This document shows, piece by piece, positions 16,173-24,389 of a stretch of DNA of 64,000 nucleotides. How positions within the stretch are numbered: position 1 is the first letter of the stretch; each line of letters begins with the position of its first letter. This stretch comes from Myxococcales bacterium (lineage in GTDB: Bacteria > Myxococcota_C > UBA6777). Position numbers and translations under genes: made by a program. The notes beneath the pieces are model-generated. The model was not told the origin of the DNA. It did no database searches and worked only from the letters and a program-made list of their open reading frames with translations. The DNA lies in NCBI GenBank assembly GCA_020632975.1, contig JACKEL010000004.1:391568-455567 (forward strand), written 5' to 3'.

Positions 16173-17561
16173 TTAGGCGGGGGTACGCAGGTGCCATGCT
16201 TTGGGCTGAACAAAGGCATGGATGCCGATCTGCGAAAGTGTCGAGCCGATCCCTGAGTGTTGGCGACCTGTCCATGGGAGACGAGGGCTGACGCGATCAC
16301 AACAGTTCCAATAAGCCGAACCTGCGTTGAGTTGCGCCAAAAGGGGCTTGGCGCGTTCGGCGTCTTGGGTGTAGATCCCTGCGGTGAGTCCGAAGGTTGT
16401 GTCGTTCATCTGTTCAATGGCAGCGGCATCGTCCTTCACTTTTTGGATGCCGATGATTGGACCAAAGCTCTCGTCTTGCATGACTTCCATGCTGTGATCG
16501 ACGTCCACAAGAACCGTAGGCTCGTAGTAATAGCCCGTTCCTTCGATGCGTTTTCCGCCCACCAAGACTTTCGCGCCTTTGCTTACAGCGTCTTGGACCT
16601 GTGCGTCAAGGACATCGAGTTGTTCTTTGCGTGCGAGAGGCCCGATGTAGATGCCTTCTTCCGCAGGGTTGCCGATCTTGAAGCCTTGGACTTCTTTGAC
16701 AAAAGCTTCCACAAAAGCGTCGTAGATCTTTTCGTTGACGTAGATGCGTTCGACAGAACAGCAGGACTGGCCTGCATTGTAGAATGCACCATCTGCAAGA
16801 CCTGCCGCAGCGACCGCGGGATCGACATCTTCGCAGACGTATGCGGGGTCTTTACCGCCAAGTTCGAGTTGAACTCTGATCAGTTTGGGGGCGACCGCTT
16901 GGGAGATCTTCACGCCTGTTGCGTAAGAACCTGTGAAGAAGACCCCGTTGATCGGGAGGCTTGTGAGGGTTGCGCCAGCTTCGCCCGTTCCGATGATCGT
17001 CACAAAGATATCTTCGGGGACGCCTGCTTCGTGGAGAAGCTTGGCGATGGAAAGTCCCGTCAATGGCGTGTACTCAGAGGGTTTGTACAGGACCGCGTTA
17101 CCTGTGAGCAAAGCAGGCACAAAGACGTTACTTCCCACGAAGTAAGGGTAGTTCCAAGCAGAGATGTTGGCGATCACACCGAGTGGTTCGTAGGTGATCA
17201 TCTCTTGGGTAGCGGGGGGCGTGTTGGGATCTTGCCGCAGCGAGACATCTTGGGGATGAAGGGCCGCCTCAGTGTGGTGTAAGAAAAAGTCGATGCGCTC
17301 GGGGAGGGCGCGGAGTTCATTGCGTGCTTGTTGGCGGGGTTTGCCCATCTCTGCGGAGAGTTGTTGGGCAAGTTCTTCTGTATCGCGGACGATGGCGTCA
17401 CGAAAACGGCCCAAGATCTCGATCTTTTCGGCCAAAGGTCGGGCTGCCCAAGCGGGTTGTGCGGCCTTTGCACGCGCAAAGTGTGCGCGGATGGTCTCGG
17501 GGGTGTCCGTGGGAAGCTCACGGAGCAAGGTTTCGTTGGCTGGGTTGATGACCTTGAGCAT
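16173..17561 (-). CDS. NAD(P)-dependent aldehyde dehydrogenase
   Basis: A 462-residue cytoplasmic ALDH-superfamily enzyme. It shows ISAWNYPYFVGSNVFVPALLTGNAVLYKPSE (cofactor-binding region), FTGSYATG (Rossmann GxTxxG-like), LELGGKDPAYV with the general-base Glu, and GQSCCSVERIYV with the catalytic Cys. It oxidises an aldehyde to the acid. It is the third gene of an operon-like run on the minus strand behind an Fe-type alcohol dehydrogenase (18451-19662) and a PuuD-like amidotransferase (17582-18373), 20 nt after the latter. With that neighbour a polyamine or aminoaldehyde substrate (PuuC-like) is possible, but this is inference. Confidence 0.88.
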   Translation of the reverse strand: MLKVINPANETLLRELPTDTPETIRAHFARAKAAQPAWAARPLAEKIEILGRFRDAIVRDTEELAQQLSAEMGKPRQQARNELRALPERIDFFLHHTEAALHPQDVSLRQDPNTPPATQEMITYEPLGVIANISAWNYPYFVGSNVFVPALLTGNAVLYKPSEYTPLTGLSIAKLLHEAGVPEDIFVTIIGTGEAGATLTSLPINGVFFTGSYATGVKISQAVAPKLIRVQLELGGKDPAYVCEDVDPAVAAAGLADGAFYNAGQSCCSVERIYVNEKIYDAFVEAFVKEVQGFKIGNPAEEGIYIGPLARKEQLDVLDAQVQDAVSKGAKVLVGGKRIEGTGYYYEPTVLVDVDHSMEVMQDESFGPIIGIQKVKDDAAAIEQMNDTTFGLTAGIYTQDAERAKPLLAQLNAGSAYWNCCDRVSPRLPWTGRQHSGIGSTLSQIGIHAFVQPKAWHLRTPA

Positions 17562-17581
17562 CGGGTAGCCTTTCTTCTGCG

Positions 17582-18373
17582 TTAACGCGAAGCGCGTTGT
17601 TGGATAGCGTCAAAGAACTCTTGAAGGATGGGTCTGCGATCCAACAAGGCGGTGTCTTGGGGATCTTGGAACTCGGGGTGCCACTGCACCGCAAAAGCAT
17701 AAGGCGCGGGGTTGGCGCTTCCGTGACCTGCGGGGACAAGGCGGACCGCTTCGATGATATCGTCTTCAGGGCAACGCGCTTCGACACGAAGATCCTTGCC
17801 GAGCGTCCGCAGTCCTTGGTGGTGCACAGAGTTGACGCGGTGGTGCGAAAGATGCGCATACATCTCAGCCAGCGGCGTATCGGGCACGATCGCAAGGTCA
17901 TGGTGGAGCGTATCGTACATCACGGCGTCTCGATGGAGGCGGGCACCTTCGAGCTGGGTCGTGATGTCTTGGTAAAGTGAACCACCCAAAGCGACGTTGA
18001 GCAGTTGCGCACCGCGGCAGATCCCAAGGACGGGTTTATCTTGCGCGATGGCAGCGTGGACAAGGGCGATCTCATAAAGGTCTCGATGGAGATCGCCGCT
18101 CCATTCAGGTCGCAAAGGTTCCTCTCCATAACTCGTAGGAGAAAGATCAGAGCCACCTTGGAGCAACAGCCCATCAAACTGTTCGAGTAGGTCGGATACT
18201 GCGAAGTTTGGGTGCGATTCTGGGATAAGGAAGGGCATCGCGCCTTGGTCCATCACCCACCGCATCATCGACTGTTCCGCATAAAGCAGCGTCTTGGGTC
18301 CAAAGACACGACGGCTGGGATCTGGATAAAAAAAGCATGCGGAGATGCCGATACGAAGGGGTTTGGATGTCAT
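17582..18373 (-). CDS. Class I glutamine amidotransferase, gamma-glutamyl-GABA hydrolase (PuuD) family
   Basis: A 263-residue protein. The catalytic nucleophile lies in VLGICRGAQLLNVALGG (Cys near 113) and the His/Glu pair in FAVQWHPEFQDP near 235; LLLQGGSDLSP precedes them, and HHQGL near 180 is also typical of the family. PuuD-type enzymes hydrolyse gamma-glutamyl amides such as gamma-Glu-GABA. The start at 18373 (MTSKPLRIG) follows GGAGACAAACAAG; upstream codons in the same frame lack similarity. It is flanked by an Fe-ADH (78 nt upstream) and an ALDH (20 nt downstream) on the same strand, suggesting catabolism of a gamma-glutamylated amine or alcohol. PuuA and PuuB homologues are not in the window. 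Confidence 0.83.
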   Translation of the reverse strand: MTSKPLRIGISACFFYPDPSRRVFGPKTLLYAEQSMMRWVMDQGAMPFLIPESHPNFAVSDLLEQFDGLLLQGGSDLSPTSYGEEPLRPEWSGDLHRDLYEIALVHAAIAQDKPVLGICRGAQLLNVALGGSLYQDITTQLEGARLHRDAVMYDTLHHDLAIVPDTPLAEMYAHLSHHRVNSVHHQGLRTLGKDLRVEARCPEDDIIEAVRLVPAGHGSANPAPYAFAVQWHPEFQDPQDTALLDRRPILQEFFDAIQQRASR

Positions 18374-18450
18374 CTTGTTTGTCTCCGAAGGCGAGAGCAT
18401 CCTTTGAAGGATGCAGGCGTGGGGTTGGAAAGGTGGGCAGGGCCGCCAAA

Positions 18451-19662
18451 TTAGGCAACCAAGGACTTTCCTTGCAACGCGGCGTGGAAGATCTGTTGGA
18501 AGTCTTCTTCGGTCACGTCGCGGGGACCAGAGGGATGGCAGACATCGACCATCGACCACTTCACGAGATCGTGGACATGTTCTTCTTTGACGCCTGCATC
18601 AGCGAGTGTTGCGGGGATTGCGAGGTCTTGGTTCAAGTCACGCAACCATTGGATAAAGGCTTGGCTGTTGTGTTGTTCGAGTCCTGCGGCTTGGGCCATC
18701 CGTGCGAAACGCTCGGGTACAGCGGGAGCATTGAACTCCATGCAGGGGACGATCATCAGGGCGTTTGCGAGGCCGTGGTGCATGTCGCACACGGTTGAAA
18801 GGGCGTGTGCACAAGAGTGGGTGAGGCCGAGACCTTTTTGGAAAGCGACAGCGCCCATCATGGCGGCTTCGAGCATACGCTCGCGCGCCTCGATGTGACG
18901 GGCATGTTCAGCTTGGCTCAAGGTCTCGCCCTGGGAGATACGTTGTGCAAAGTGCACGCAGGGAGCGAGGTATCGCGCGACAAGGTGGATACCTTCGAGA
19001 GCGATACCATCACAGAGGGGGTGGTGTCCTTTGGCAAGAAAGGCTTCGACGAGGTGTGTGAGTGCGTCCACGCCTGTGGATGCTGTGATCGACGCAGGAA
19101 GTCCCAAAGTGACTTGGGGATCGAGCAGCGTCAAAGAGGGCAAAAGGCGCGGATCGAAGATGATGCGTTTGCGGTGGGTCTCTTCGTCGGAGATGACGGA
19201 AGAACGGCCCACTTCGCTACCTGTTCCTGCGGTGGTGGGGATCGCGATGATCAAAGGGATGGCTTGATCGACAGGGCGTCCGTTGGGGATGCCATCTTCG
19301 TAGTCGAAGATATCGCCGGGGTGGTGGATCATCAGCGCGATCACTTTGGCGACGTCCATCGCGGCACCGCCGCCAAATGCGATCACTGCGTCAGCGTTGG
19401 CTGCGCGAAAAGCCTCCACGCCTGCGGTGACTTGTGACGTGACAGGGTTGCCCCAGATCTCGGAAAATACGGCGGGTTGGAGTCCTGCCTCTTGAAGGAC
19501 GGTGACGTAATCTTGAAGGACAGGGAGCTTGGCGAGGCCGCGATCTGTCACGATGAGCGGGGTACTAAGGCCTTGGTCTTTGAGGGTCGAGATCACTTCT
19601 TTGCGGGCATCCAAGCCAACACGGATACGGGTGGGGAAATTGTATTGACGGATCGAGGACAT
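18451..19662 (-). CDS. Iron-containing alcohol dehydrogenase
   Basis: A 403-residue group III (Fe-ADH) enzyme. It shows AFGGGAAMDVAKVIAL near 95 (NAD-binding GGGS/A-like), IPTTAGTGSEVGRSSVI near 140, the metal region GVDALTHLVEAFLA near 200, and SCAHALSTVCDMHHGLANALMIP-like residues near 280 where two His bind iron. It interconverts an alcohol and aldehyde. It is the first gene of the ADH-PuuD-ALDH run; AGGAGCAAAGCGC precedes the ATG. Together with the ALDH it could oxidise an alcohol to an acid in two steps. The substrate is not identifiable. Confidence 0.88.
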   Translation of the reverse strand: MSSIRQYNFPTRIRVGLDARKEVISTLKDQGLSTPLIVTDRGLAKLPVLQDYVTVLQEAGLQPAVFSEIWGNPVTSQVTAGVEAFRAANADAVIAFGGGAAMDVAKVIALMIHHPGDIFDYEDGIPNGRPVDQAIPLIIAIPTTAGTGSEVGRSSVISDEETHRKRIIFDPRLLPSLTLLDPQVTLGLPASITASTGVDALTHLVEAFLAKGHHPLCDGIALEGIHLVARYLAPCVHFAQRISQGETLSQAEHARHIEARERMLEAAMMGAVAFQKGLGLTHSCAHALSTVCDMHHGLANALMIVPCMEFNAPAVPERFARMAQAAGLEQHNSQAFIQWLRDLNQDLAIPATLADAGVKEEHVHDLVKWSMVDVCHPSGPRDVTEEDFQQIFHAALQGKSLVA

Positions 19663-19744
19663 GCGCTTTGCTCCTAGGTTAAGCCATCCGGCTGAATTTC
19701 AACGGCGGCGCAAGATAGCACTCGCTCGATTTGACATCAAGGGA

Positions 19745-20308
19745 TTAGCGGAAACGCTCGGAAAGACCGTAAAGATCGAGGATGTCCCCGACGAAGTCAT
19801 CTTGCATATCGACCAAGCGTAGCAGGGGGAGTGGATCATCTTGGGTGGTGGGCGCGGGAGCTGGCCAAGCAGGAGGGGGCTGGCGGAAGTGGGATTCGTC
19901 GTCGAGCATGTGCTCGCGGTTGCTGAAGAAGCGTTCGACGAAAAGTTCGCGTGGTACGAGCCGAAACAACGGGAGATACTGTGGTGGGAGAGCCATCGTC
20001 AGGCTAAAGGTTTGCTCGATGTACTCGACGAAAGAAACGGGACATCCGAGCCTTGTGTCGAGATCCCAGACTTGCCAAGCTACCTGTGCGACAGGACCTG
20101 TTGCTGCAAGGTAGATCACGTGATAGTCCCAGACGATGGGCTCATACAGCGATTCACTTGCGCGTTGGTGCCACAAGGCGCACGTCTTGTCAGGGTTGGA
20201 GATAAACACGGCATAGCCTTCTACTGTCGAGAAGCGCGGTTCTTGCGCGAGTTTCCAGACATTTTCTTCGCAGTAGTAGGCTTGGTAATGGTGTGAAGAG
20301 GGGGGCAT
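19745..20308 (-). CDS. NTAQ1-family protein N-terminal glutamine amidohydrolase
   Basis: A 187-residue protein matching the WDYHV1/NTAQ1 family almost end to end: YYCEENVWKL (residues 11-20), YAVFISNPDKTCALWHQRAS (32-51), VWDYHVIYL (59-67), WDLDTRLGCP (81-90), FSNREHM and the proline stretch QPPPAWPAP near 145. The human catalytic triad Cys28-His81-Asp97 corresponds to Cys13, His63 and Asp82 here, all present. In eukaryotes the enzyme deamidates N-terminal Gln to Glu, making it a substrate for N-degron tagging. It lies 14 nt after the UDP-sugar pyrophosphorylase gene on the same strand. Bacterial members are less studied; activity is predicted from intact residues. ClpS and ClpA occur 13 kb away. 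Confidence 0.85.
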   Translation of the reverse strand: MPPSSHHYQAYYCEENVWKLAQEPRFSTVEGYAVFISNPDKTCALWHQRASESLYEPIVWDYHVIYLAATGPVAQVAWQVWDLDTRLGCPVSFVEYIEQTFSLTMALPPQYLPLFRLVPRELFVERFFSNREHMLDDESHFRQPPPAWPAPAPTTQDDPLPLLRLVDMQDDFVGDILDLYGLSERFR

Positions 20309-20322
20309 GCACTTCCCAAAAG

Positions 20323-21732
20323 TTAGTTGTTGGAGAGAGGGAGTTCGATCTCTCCCGTGAGTTCGGCTTGATCGGGTACTTTTTGTGGGCCTGCTGTGGT
20401 GGAGAGCTTGACCTCGCCTTTGCAGACAACATCGCGCCCAAAGGTGATATCTCCTTGGACAGTAAGGCGATCGCAGTGCAACAAAGAAGGCGGGCCTTCT
20501 GGGAAGTGGTGATCGAGGGCGTCCACAAGTTTGTAATGGTGTCCATCCAGTTGGATGGTGGGGGGGATATGGTCGCGTTGCGGATGTAGCGCGATCCTCC
20601 CGAGTTCATCGAGTGTATAGGCATCAGAACGCACCGCCAAGAGGTCTTGGGTGGTCTTCACGGGGGCAAAGCGGCTACGAGGCACACGAAGAGCTTGGGC
20701 ATTGGGGAAGATGCTAATGGCCGTACCCATCGCCGTTTCGAGTTGATACACGGGGGTAGAGTGAGGATCGCGTGGATCGACGGTCTTGGCATTGCGGATC
20801 ATCGGGAGATCAAGCACCCCTTGTCGTTGTTGTAGGGTGTCTTGGAGATGCTTGAGATTGATCCAGATGTTGTTGGTATTAAAGTAGCGATAACGCTCGG
20901 TATCTTGGAAGGCTTGCTCTTCCTCAGGGGGGCACTGTGCCGACTCGCGCAACAAAAGGTGCCCGTCGTTGTGTCGGGCCAAGTGTCCGCCTTTTCGGTC
21001 GCTTTCCGTGCGGTCTGCGACCTCCATCAAAAAGGGGATGTCATGTTTGGCGAAGTGTCCGAGGATTTGGAGATCGACGCTTGCGCCCAAGTTGTCAGCA
21101 TTTGCCACAAAAGCATAGCGGATATCTGCTTCAAGCAGGGCATCCAACAGGCCGCTTGTGACGAGTGCAAGATAGATATCGCCATGACCAGGAGGGCACC
21201 ATGTCAGTTCGGCGTCTGTGTGTTCTGCGGGGGAGAGATCATCGCGGCGGATCTTGGGGATGCGATGTTGCAAAAAGTCCATGGGAAGGGACTTGTTGAT
21301 CTCTTGGAGAGCGGGGTAACGCTCCAACAAACGTAGAGAGTCTGCTTGGGTGGCAAAGCTATTCATCAGCAGAAGCGGGATACGCAGCCCCACAGACTGA
21401 CGGGCGATCATATCGAGAAAGCTCAGTCCTTCTTTGACTTGCAAGAGCGACTTGGCTTTTTGCAGGCCCATGCTTGTGCCTAGACCCCCATTGAGGCGGA
21501 TCTGGACGGTGTGCGGCAGTGCATCTTGGCCCCAAGTCTTTAGAGCTTCGGGGAGTTTTTCGGCATCGGGTTGTTGTTCTGCGGGCTGGATCTCTGCTTC
21601 AGAAAGCAGCCCAGTTTCCCCGTGGTAGAGGTGTTCGTAAGCTGCACGAAAGTTTTGGATCACGAGGTCGGACGCTTGATCTTGTTGAAGCCGCTGGGCG
21701 AAGGGGGCAAAACGTAGTTCAAGATCGGACAT
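20323..21732 (-). CDS. UDP-glucose/UDP-sugar pyrophosphorylase, eukaryotic-type
   Basis: A 469-residue protein of the UGP2-like nucleotidyltransferase family, not the bacterial GalU type. The nucleotide-binding signature RLNGGLGTSMGLQKAKSLL lies near residue 78, NSFATQADSL near 125, FVANADNLGASVD near 205, and the C-terminal 120 residues look like the left-handed beta-helix (DVVCKGEVKL). It makes UDP-glucose from UTP and glucose-1-phosphate, with UDP-GlcNAc or other UDP-sugars as alternatives that motif reading cannot exclude. It is the upstream partner of the NTAQ1 gene in an apparent two-gene operon. Confidence 0.85.
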   Translation of the reverse strand: MSDLELRFAPFAQRLQQDQASDLVIQNFRAAYEHLYHGETGLLSEAEIQPAEQQPDAEKLPEALKTWGQDALPHTVQIRLNGGLGTSMGLQKAKSLLQVKEGLSFLDMIARQSVGLRIPLLLMNSFATQADSLRLLERYPALQEINKSLPMDFLQHRIPKIRRDDLSPAEHTDAELTWCPPGHGDIYLALVTSGLLDALLEADIRYAFVANADNLGASVDLQILGHFAKHDIPFLMEVADRTESDRKGGHLARHNDGHLLLRESAQCPPEEEQAFQDTERYRYFNTNNIWINLKHLQDTLQQRQGVLDLPMIRNAKTVDPRDPHSTPVYQLETAMGTAISIFPNAQALRVPRSRFAPVKTTQDLLAVRSDAYTLDELGRIALHPQRDHIPPTIQLDGHHYKLVDALDHHFPEGPPSLLHCDRLTVQGDITFGRDVVCKGEVKLSTTAGPQKVPDQAELTGEIELPLSNN

Positions 21733-21810
21733 ATTGTGGTGCTCTTTTTGGTTGGGGTGGTCGCAAGATGATCAGGGGTGTGGGTGCAAGGTGAGGGAGC
21801 TGTCGGTGGA

Positions 21811-23514
21811 TTAAAGTATCGCTGAAGGTCCTTGGGTTTGGATGTGGTGCAGCGTGTCTTGTAGTTCGTTGATCAGTCTCTCAGAGGCTTCTCCGTCGTT
21901 GCTTTCGCCAGCAACTTCCATCAATCGCCCGATCTCTGTGATCTGATCAAATCCGTAACTCGAACCAGAACCTTTGAGCTTGTGTCCGATGTGACGGATC
22001 TCTTCGAAGTTCCCCATCTGAAGGGCTTCTCTCAACTTTTCGATGCGTTGGTTGAGATTTGTAAGATAGCGTTGCAAGAGAGCATCAAACTGTGCTGTGA
22101 GGTTGGCTTTGGAGGGGGAAGGTGGGGGTGCGTCTTGGCTGGCCATAGCTTGACGTCCTTTCCATAACTTTTGGAGGGTATGAACCAAGGTTTGTTTTTG
22201 AAGAGGCCGAACCAACCAAGCATCGTGGTGTTGTTGTAGTTCTTTGCGCTGGGCAGGGGTGGGCTCTTGGTGGAGTAAGGCTACCATTTGTAATGGGTTT
22301 TTTCGATGCTGGGCTTCGTGGATGGAGCGAAGCTTGGCACTGAGTTCCCAAGGTTCCATGTCTGGCAAAGGTGTTCCAAGCAAGATGAGATCGTAAGCTT
22401 TGTTGGAGGCGCGTTCGATGGCGCGTTCACCGTCTCTTGCGAGATCGGGGGAAAGCTCCACAGATTGGAGGTAAAAGCGTGTGAGTGCGGTGTTTTCTTG
22501 GCTTGGGTCGACAAGCAAGGTGCGTGCTTGTTTGAGGGGGCGGAGGTGATCGGGCGGAGGGATGATATCGAGTTCGGCAGAGGAGCGTAGTCCTGGTGCA
22601 GGAAGGTCCACGCCCGCAGTCAGGGAGTTTTGTGTCGAGAGGTAGGGGCCAGCACGTCGAAGATCGTGGTGGATCGGCAAGCAAAGATTGAGGAGGAAGT
22701 GAGCGCCTTGTTGGGGTTGGCTCTCAAAGATGAGCTGGCCTCCCATGGCTTGGCAAAGTCGCTGCGCCAAGATCAAGCGAAGCCCTGTTGCAGGGGATTG
22801 ATTGGGGGGGAAGTATTGTTTAAAGAGCGCAGTGCCTTGTTCTGCGTTGAGTCCTTGGCTGGTGTCGCGCAAAGAAAATCGTAGCCAGTCTGGAGCTTGC
22901 GGAAGAGACTCGACCCACAAGACGACCTCGCCACGCTCTGTCCAAGAGAGTGATGCTTCGAGCAGGATGCGCAAAAGCCTAGAGAGTTGGGCAGGATCGC
23001 CTTTTCGATGCAGGTCCATCCCAGGAGAGCAGTAGTACTGCAAAAAGAGCCCGCGTGCGCTTGCTTGTTCTTGGAGGGCAGAGAAGGTATCTGCGAGGCA
23101 ACGCTCCAAAGAGAAGCTATTTTGGTGAAAGAGTGCTTCTTTGTTTTCGATGGCGCTGAGAGAAAAGAGTGTAGAGAGGTGTTGTTGGATCTTTTGTTGG
23201 GCGTTTTGCAGCTCGATCACAAGGGCGCGTTGCCACGAGTTGAGCTGTGTGACAGAGAGTTTTTGTAGCATCCCCAAGCTATTTTCGAGGGGCATCATCA
23301 AGTCGGGTTGCATTTGTGAGAGCCACCCCCAAATCTCCGAGGCCTCAGTTGACCACGTGTTCAGGGGGGTTGTGCGCTTTCCCTCGAAAGCAGTCCCTTT
23401 CTGCAACATCGGCAAAAGTGTACTGAGTTGTGGCGCAGAGGGATCTTGCGTGGGATGGGGAGAGTCCTTGGGAGAAAGTGTGGTGTGGAACTCTTCTTGT
23501 GGTTGGATGGACAT
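21811..23514 (-). CDS. Degenerate hybrid histidine kinase with intact HPt domain
   Basis: A 567-residue soluble protein with the order DHp-like helix pair (about 70-125), HATPase-like domain (about 130-290), receiver-like domain (about 325-450) and HPt domain (about 470-565). The DHp segment reads QPDLMMPLENSL where an H-box His is expected, so the autophosphorylated His is missing. The receiver reads LILLGTPLPDM with Gly where the phospho-Asp should be, and VRPL where KP is usual. The HPt domain keeps its His in IGHKLKGSGSSYGF. It may therefore be a phosphotransfer or scaffold protein rather than a kinase. Adjacent are a cNMP-binding protein (same strand, upstream) and an NtrC-type regulator (divergent), which could be partners. 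Confidence 0.75.
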   Translation of the reverse strand: MSIQPQEEFHTTLSPKDSPHPTQDPSAPQLSTLLPMLQKGTAFEGKRTTPLNTWSTEASEIWGWLSQMQPDLMMPLENSLGMLQKLSVTQLNSWQRALVIELQNAQQKIQQHLSTLFSLSAIENKEALFHQNSFSLERCLADTFSALQEQASARGLFLQYYCSPGMDLHRKGDPAQLSRLLRILLEASLSWTERGEVVLWVESLPQAPDWLRFSLRDTSQGLNAEQGTALFKQYFPPNQSPATGLRLILAQRLCQAMGGQLIFESQPQQGAHFLLNLCLPIHHDLRRAGPYLSTQNSLTAGVDLPAPGLRSSAELDIIPPPDHLRPLKQARTLLVDPSQENTALTRFYLQSVELSPDLARDGERAIERASNKAYDLILLGTPLPDMEPWELSAKLRSIHEAQHRKNPLQMVALLHQEPTPAQRKELQQHHDAWLVRPLQKQTLVHTLQKLWKGRQAMASQDAPPPSPSKANLTAQFDALLQRYLTNLNQRIEKLREALQMGNFEEIRHIGHKLKGSGSSYGFDQITEIGRLMEVAGESNDGEASERLINELQDTLHHIQTQGPSAIL

Positions 23515-23559
23515 CTCTACGGACGTAAGTTGATGAAAAGCGAGATCTTCGTAGGAGAT

Positions 23560-24144
23560 CTACCCATAAGATGAGTCAGGATAAGGCGGAGAAGTGGGAG
23601 CGACTTGAGGCGAGCCATAAGACACCGTCGAAGCTGTGTAGCTTTCATTTTGCGCGATGTCGCCACCAGTCGGGCTCTTGAGCAGGCGTTGGAACTTGTC
23701 TTGTTGGGAGTTGGCGATCAAACGCAAAAGCATCTCGCGAAAGCGAGGATCTTGCTGTAACTTGGCCAGCCCAGCCACAGGGAGACGCAGTAGCTCTGTG
23801 GGGGTTGAAGCGATAGCGGTTTCTCGGCCAGGCTCTTTCATCAAGAATGCACCCTCTCCAAAGATCTCGCCACATTGATGAAGGTGAAAGAATATCTTGT
23901 TTTTGCTTTGAAGACGGATGCTTCCGCGGAGAAGGAGGTACACGTGCTCGCTAGGATGCCCCTCCGTAAGGATCTCGAATCCAGCAGGAACTTGGACAGC
24001 TTGACCGAGAGTAGAAAGACGCTCTAGAAAGGCATCCGGATAAGAGCGCATCTTCGGAGCTTGTCGCAGTTCCGAGAAGAGTTGAAGATGATTGAAGTTG
24101 GATGTCTTGGCCTTCACTTGCTTATCCTGCATGTTGTATCTCAT
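23560..24144 (-). CDS. Cyclic-nucleotide-binding-domain protein without HTH
   Basis: A 194-residue protein. Residues about 35-150 form a CAP_ED/cNMP-binding beta-barrel: PAGFEILTEGHPSEHVYLLLRGSIRLQ, then GEIFGEGAFLMKEPGRETAIAS, which corresponds to the phosphate-binding cassette. No Crp-type helix-turn-helix follows; the tail is Ser/Pro/Tyr-rich. A second in-frame ATG lies at 24132, and neither has a strong ribosome-binding site. It is probably a cytoplasmic ligand-sensing partner protein. It precedes the degenerate hybrid kinase by 45 nt on the same strand and is divergent from the NtrC-like regulator. Ligand identity is unknown. Confidence 0.78.
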   Translation of the reverse strand: MRYNMQDKQVKAKTSNFNHLQLFSELRQAPKMRSYPDAFLERLSTLGQAVQVPAGFEILTEGHPSEHVYLLLRGSIRLQSKNKIFFHLHQCGEIFGEGAFLMKEPGRETAIASTPTELLRLPVAGLAKLQQDPRFREMLLRLIANSQQDKFQRLLKSPTGGDIAQNESYTASTVSYGSPQVAPTSPPYPDSSYG

Positions 24145-24389
24145 AGGATGATGGCCGTGTGCCGTGACTTGCTATATAACCTTGAGACATTCTATTGGGA
24201 ACCAGAAAGTCCTTTTTTGTCAAGCGTGGGTATGTCATGATGCGGCGCTTTATACGGTCAGTCGGCTTCTGAAAAGAAGAAGTTGGCGCACTTTTGTTTC
24301 TGTGTTGATGACGTTGTTGTGTATAAGATGGTTCCGCTTCTGTTTGAGACAAGCACTTCTCTGTACGAAGGTGGGAAAGAAGGCTGATC

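Noticed and set aside
16257..17282. 341-codon open frame antisense to the aldehyde dehydrogenase
   Set aside because: No recognisable motif, and the ALDH reading is unambiguous.
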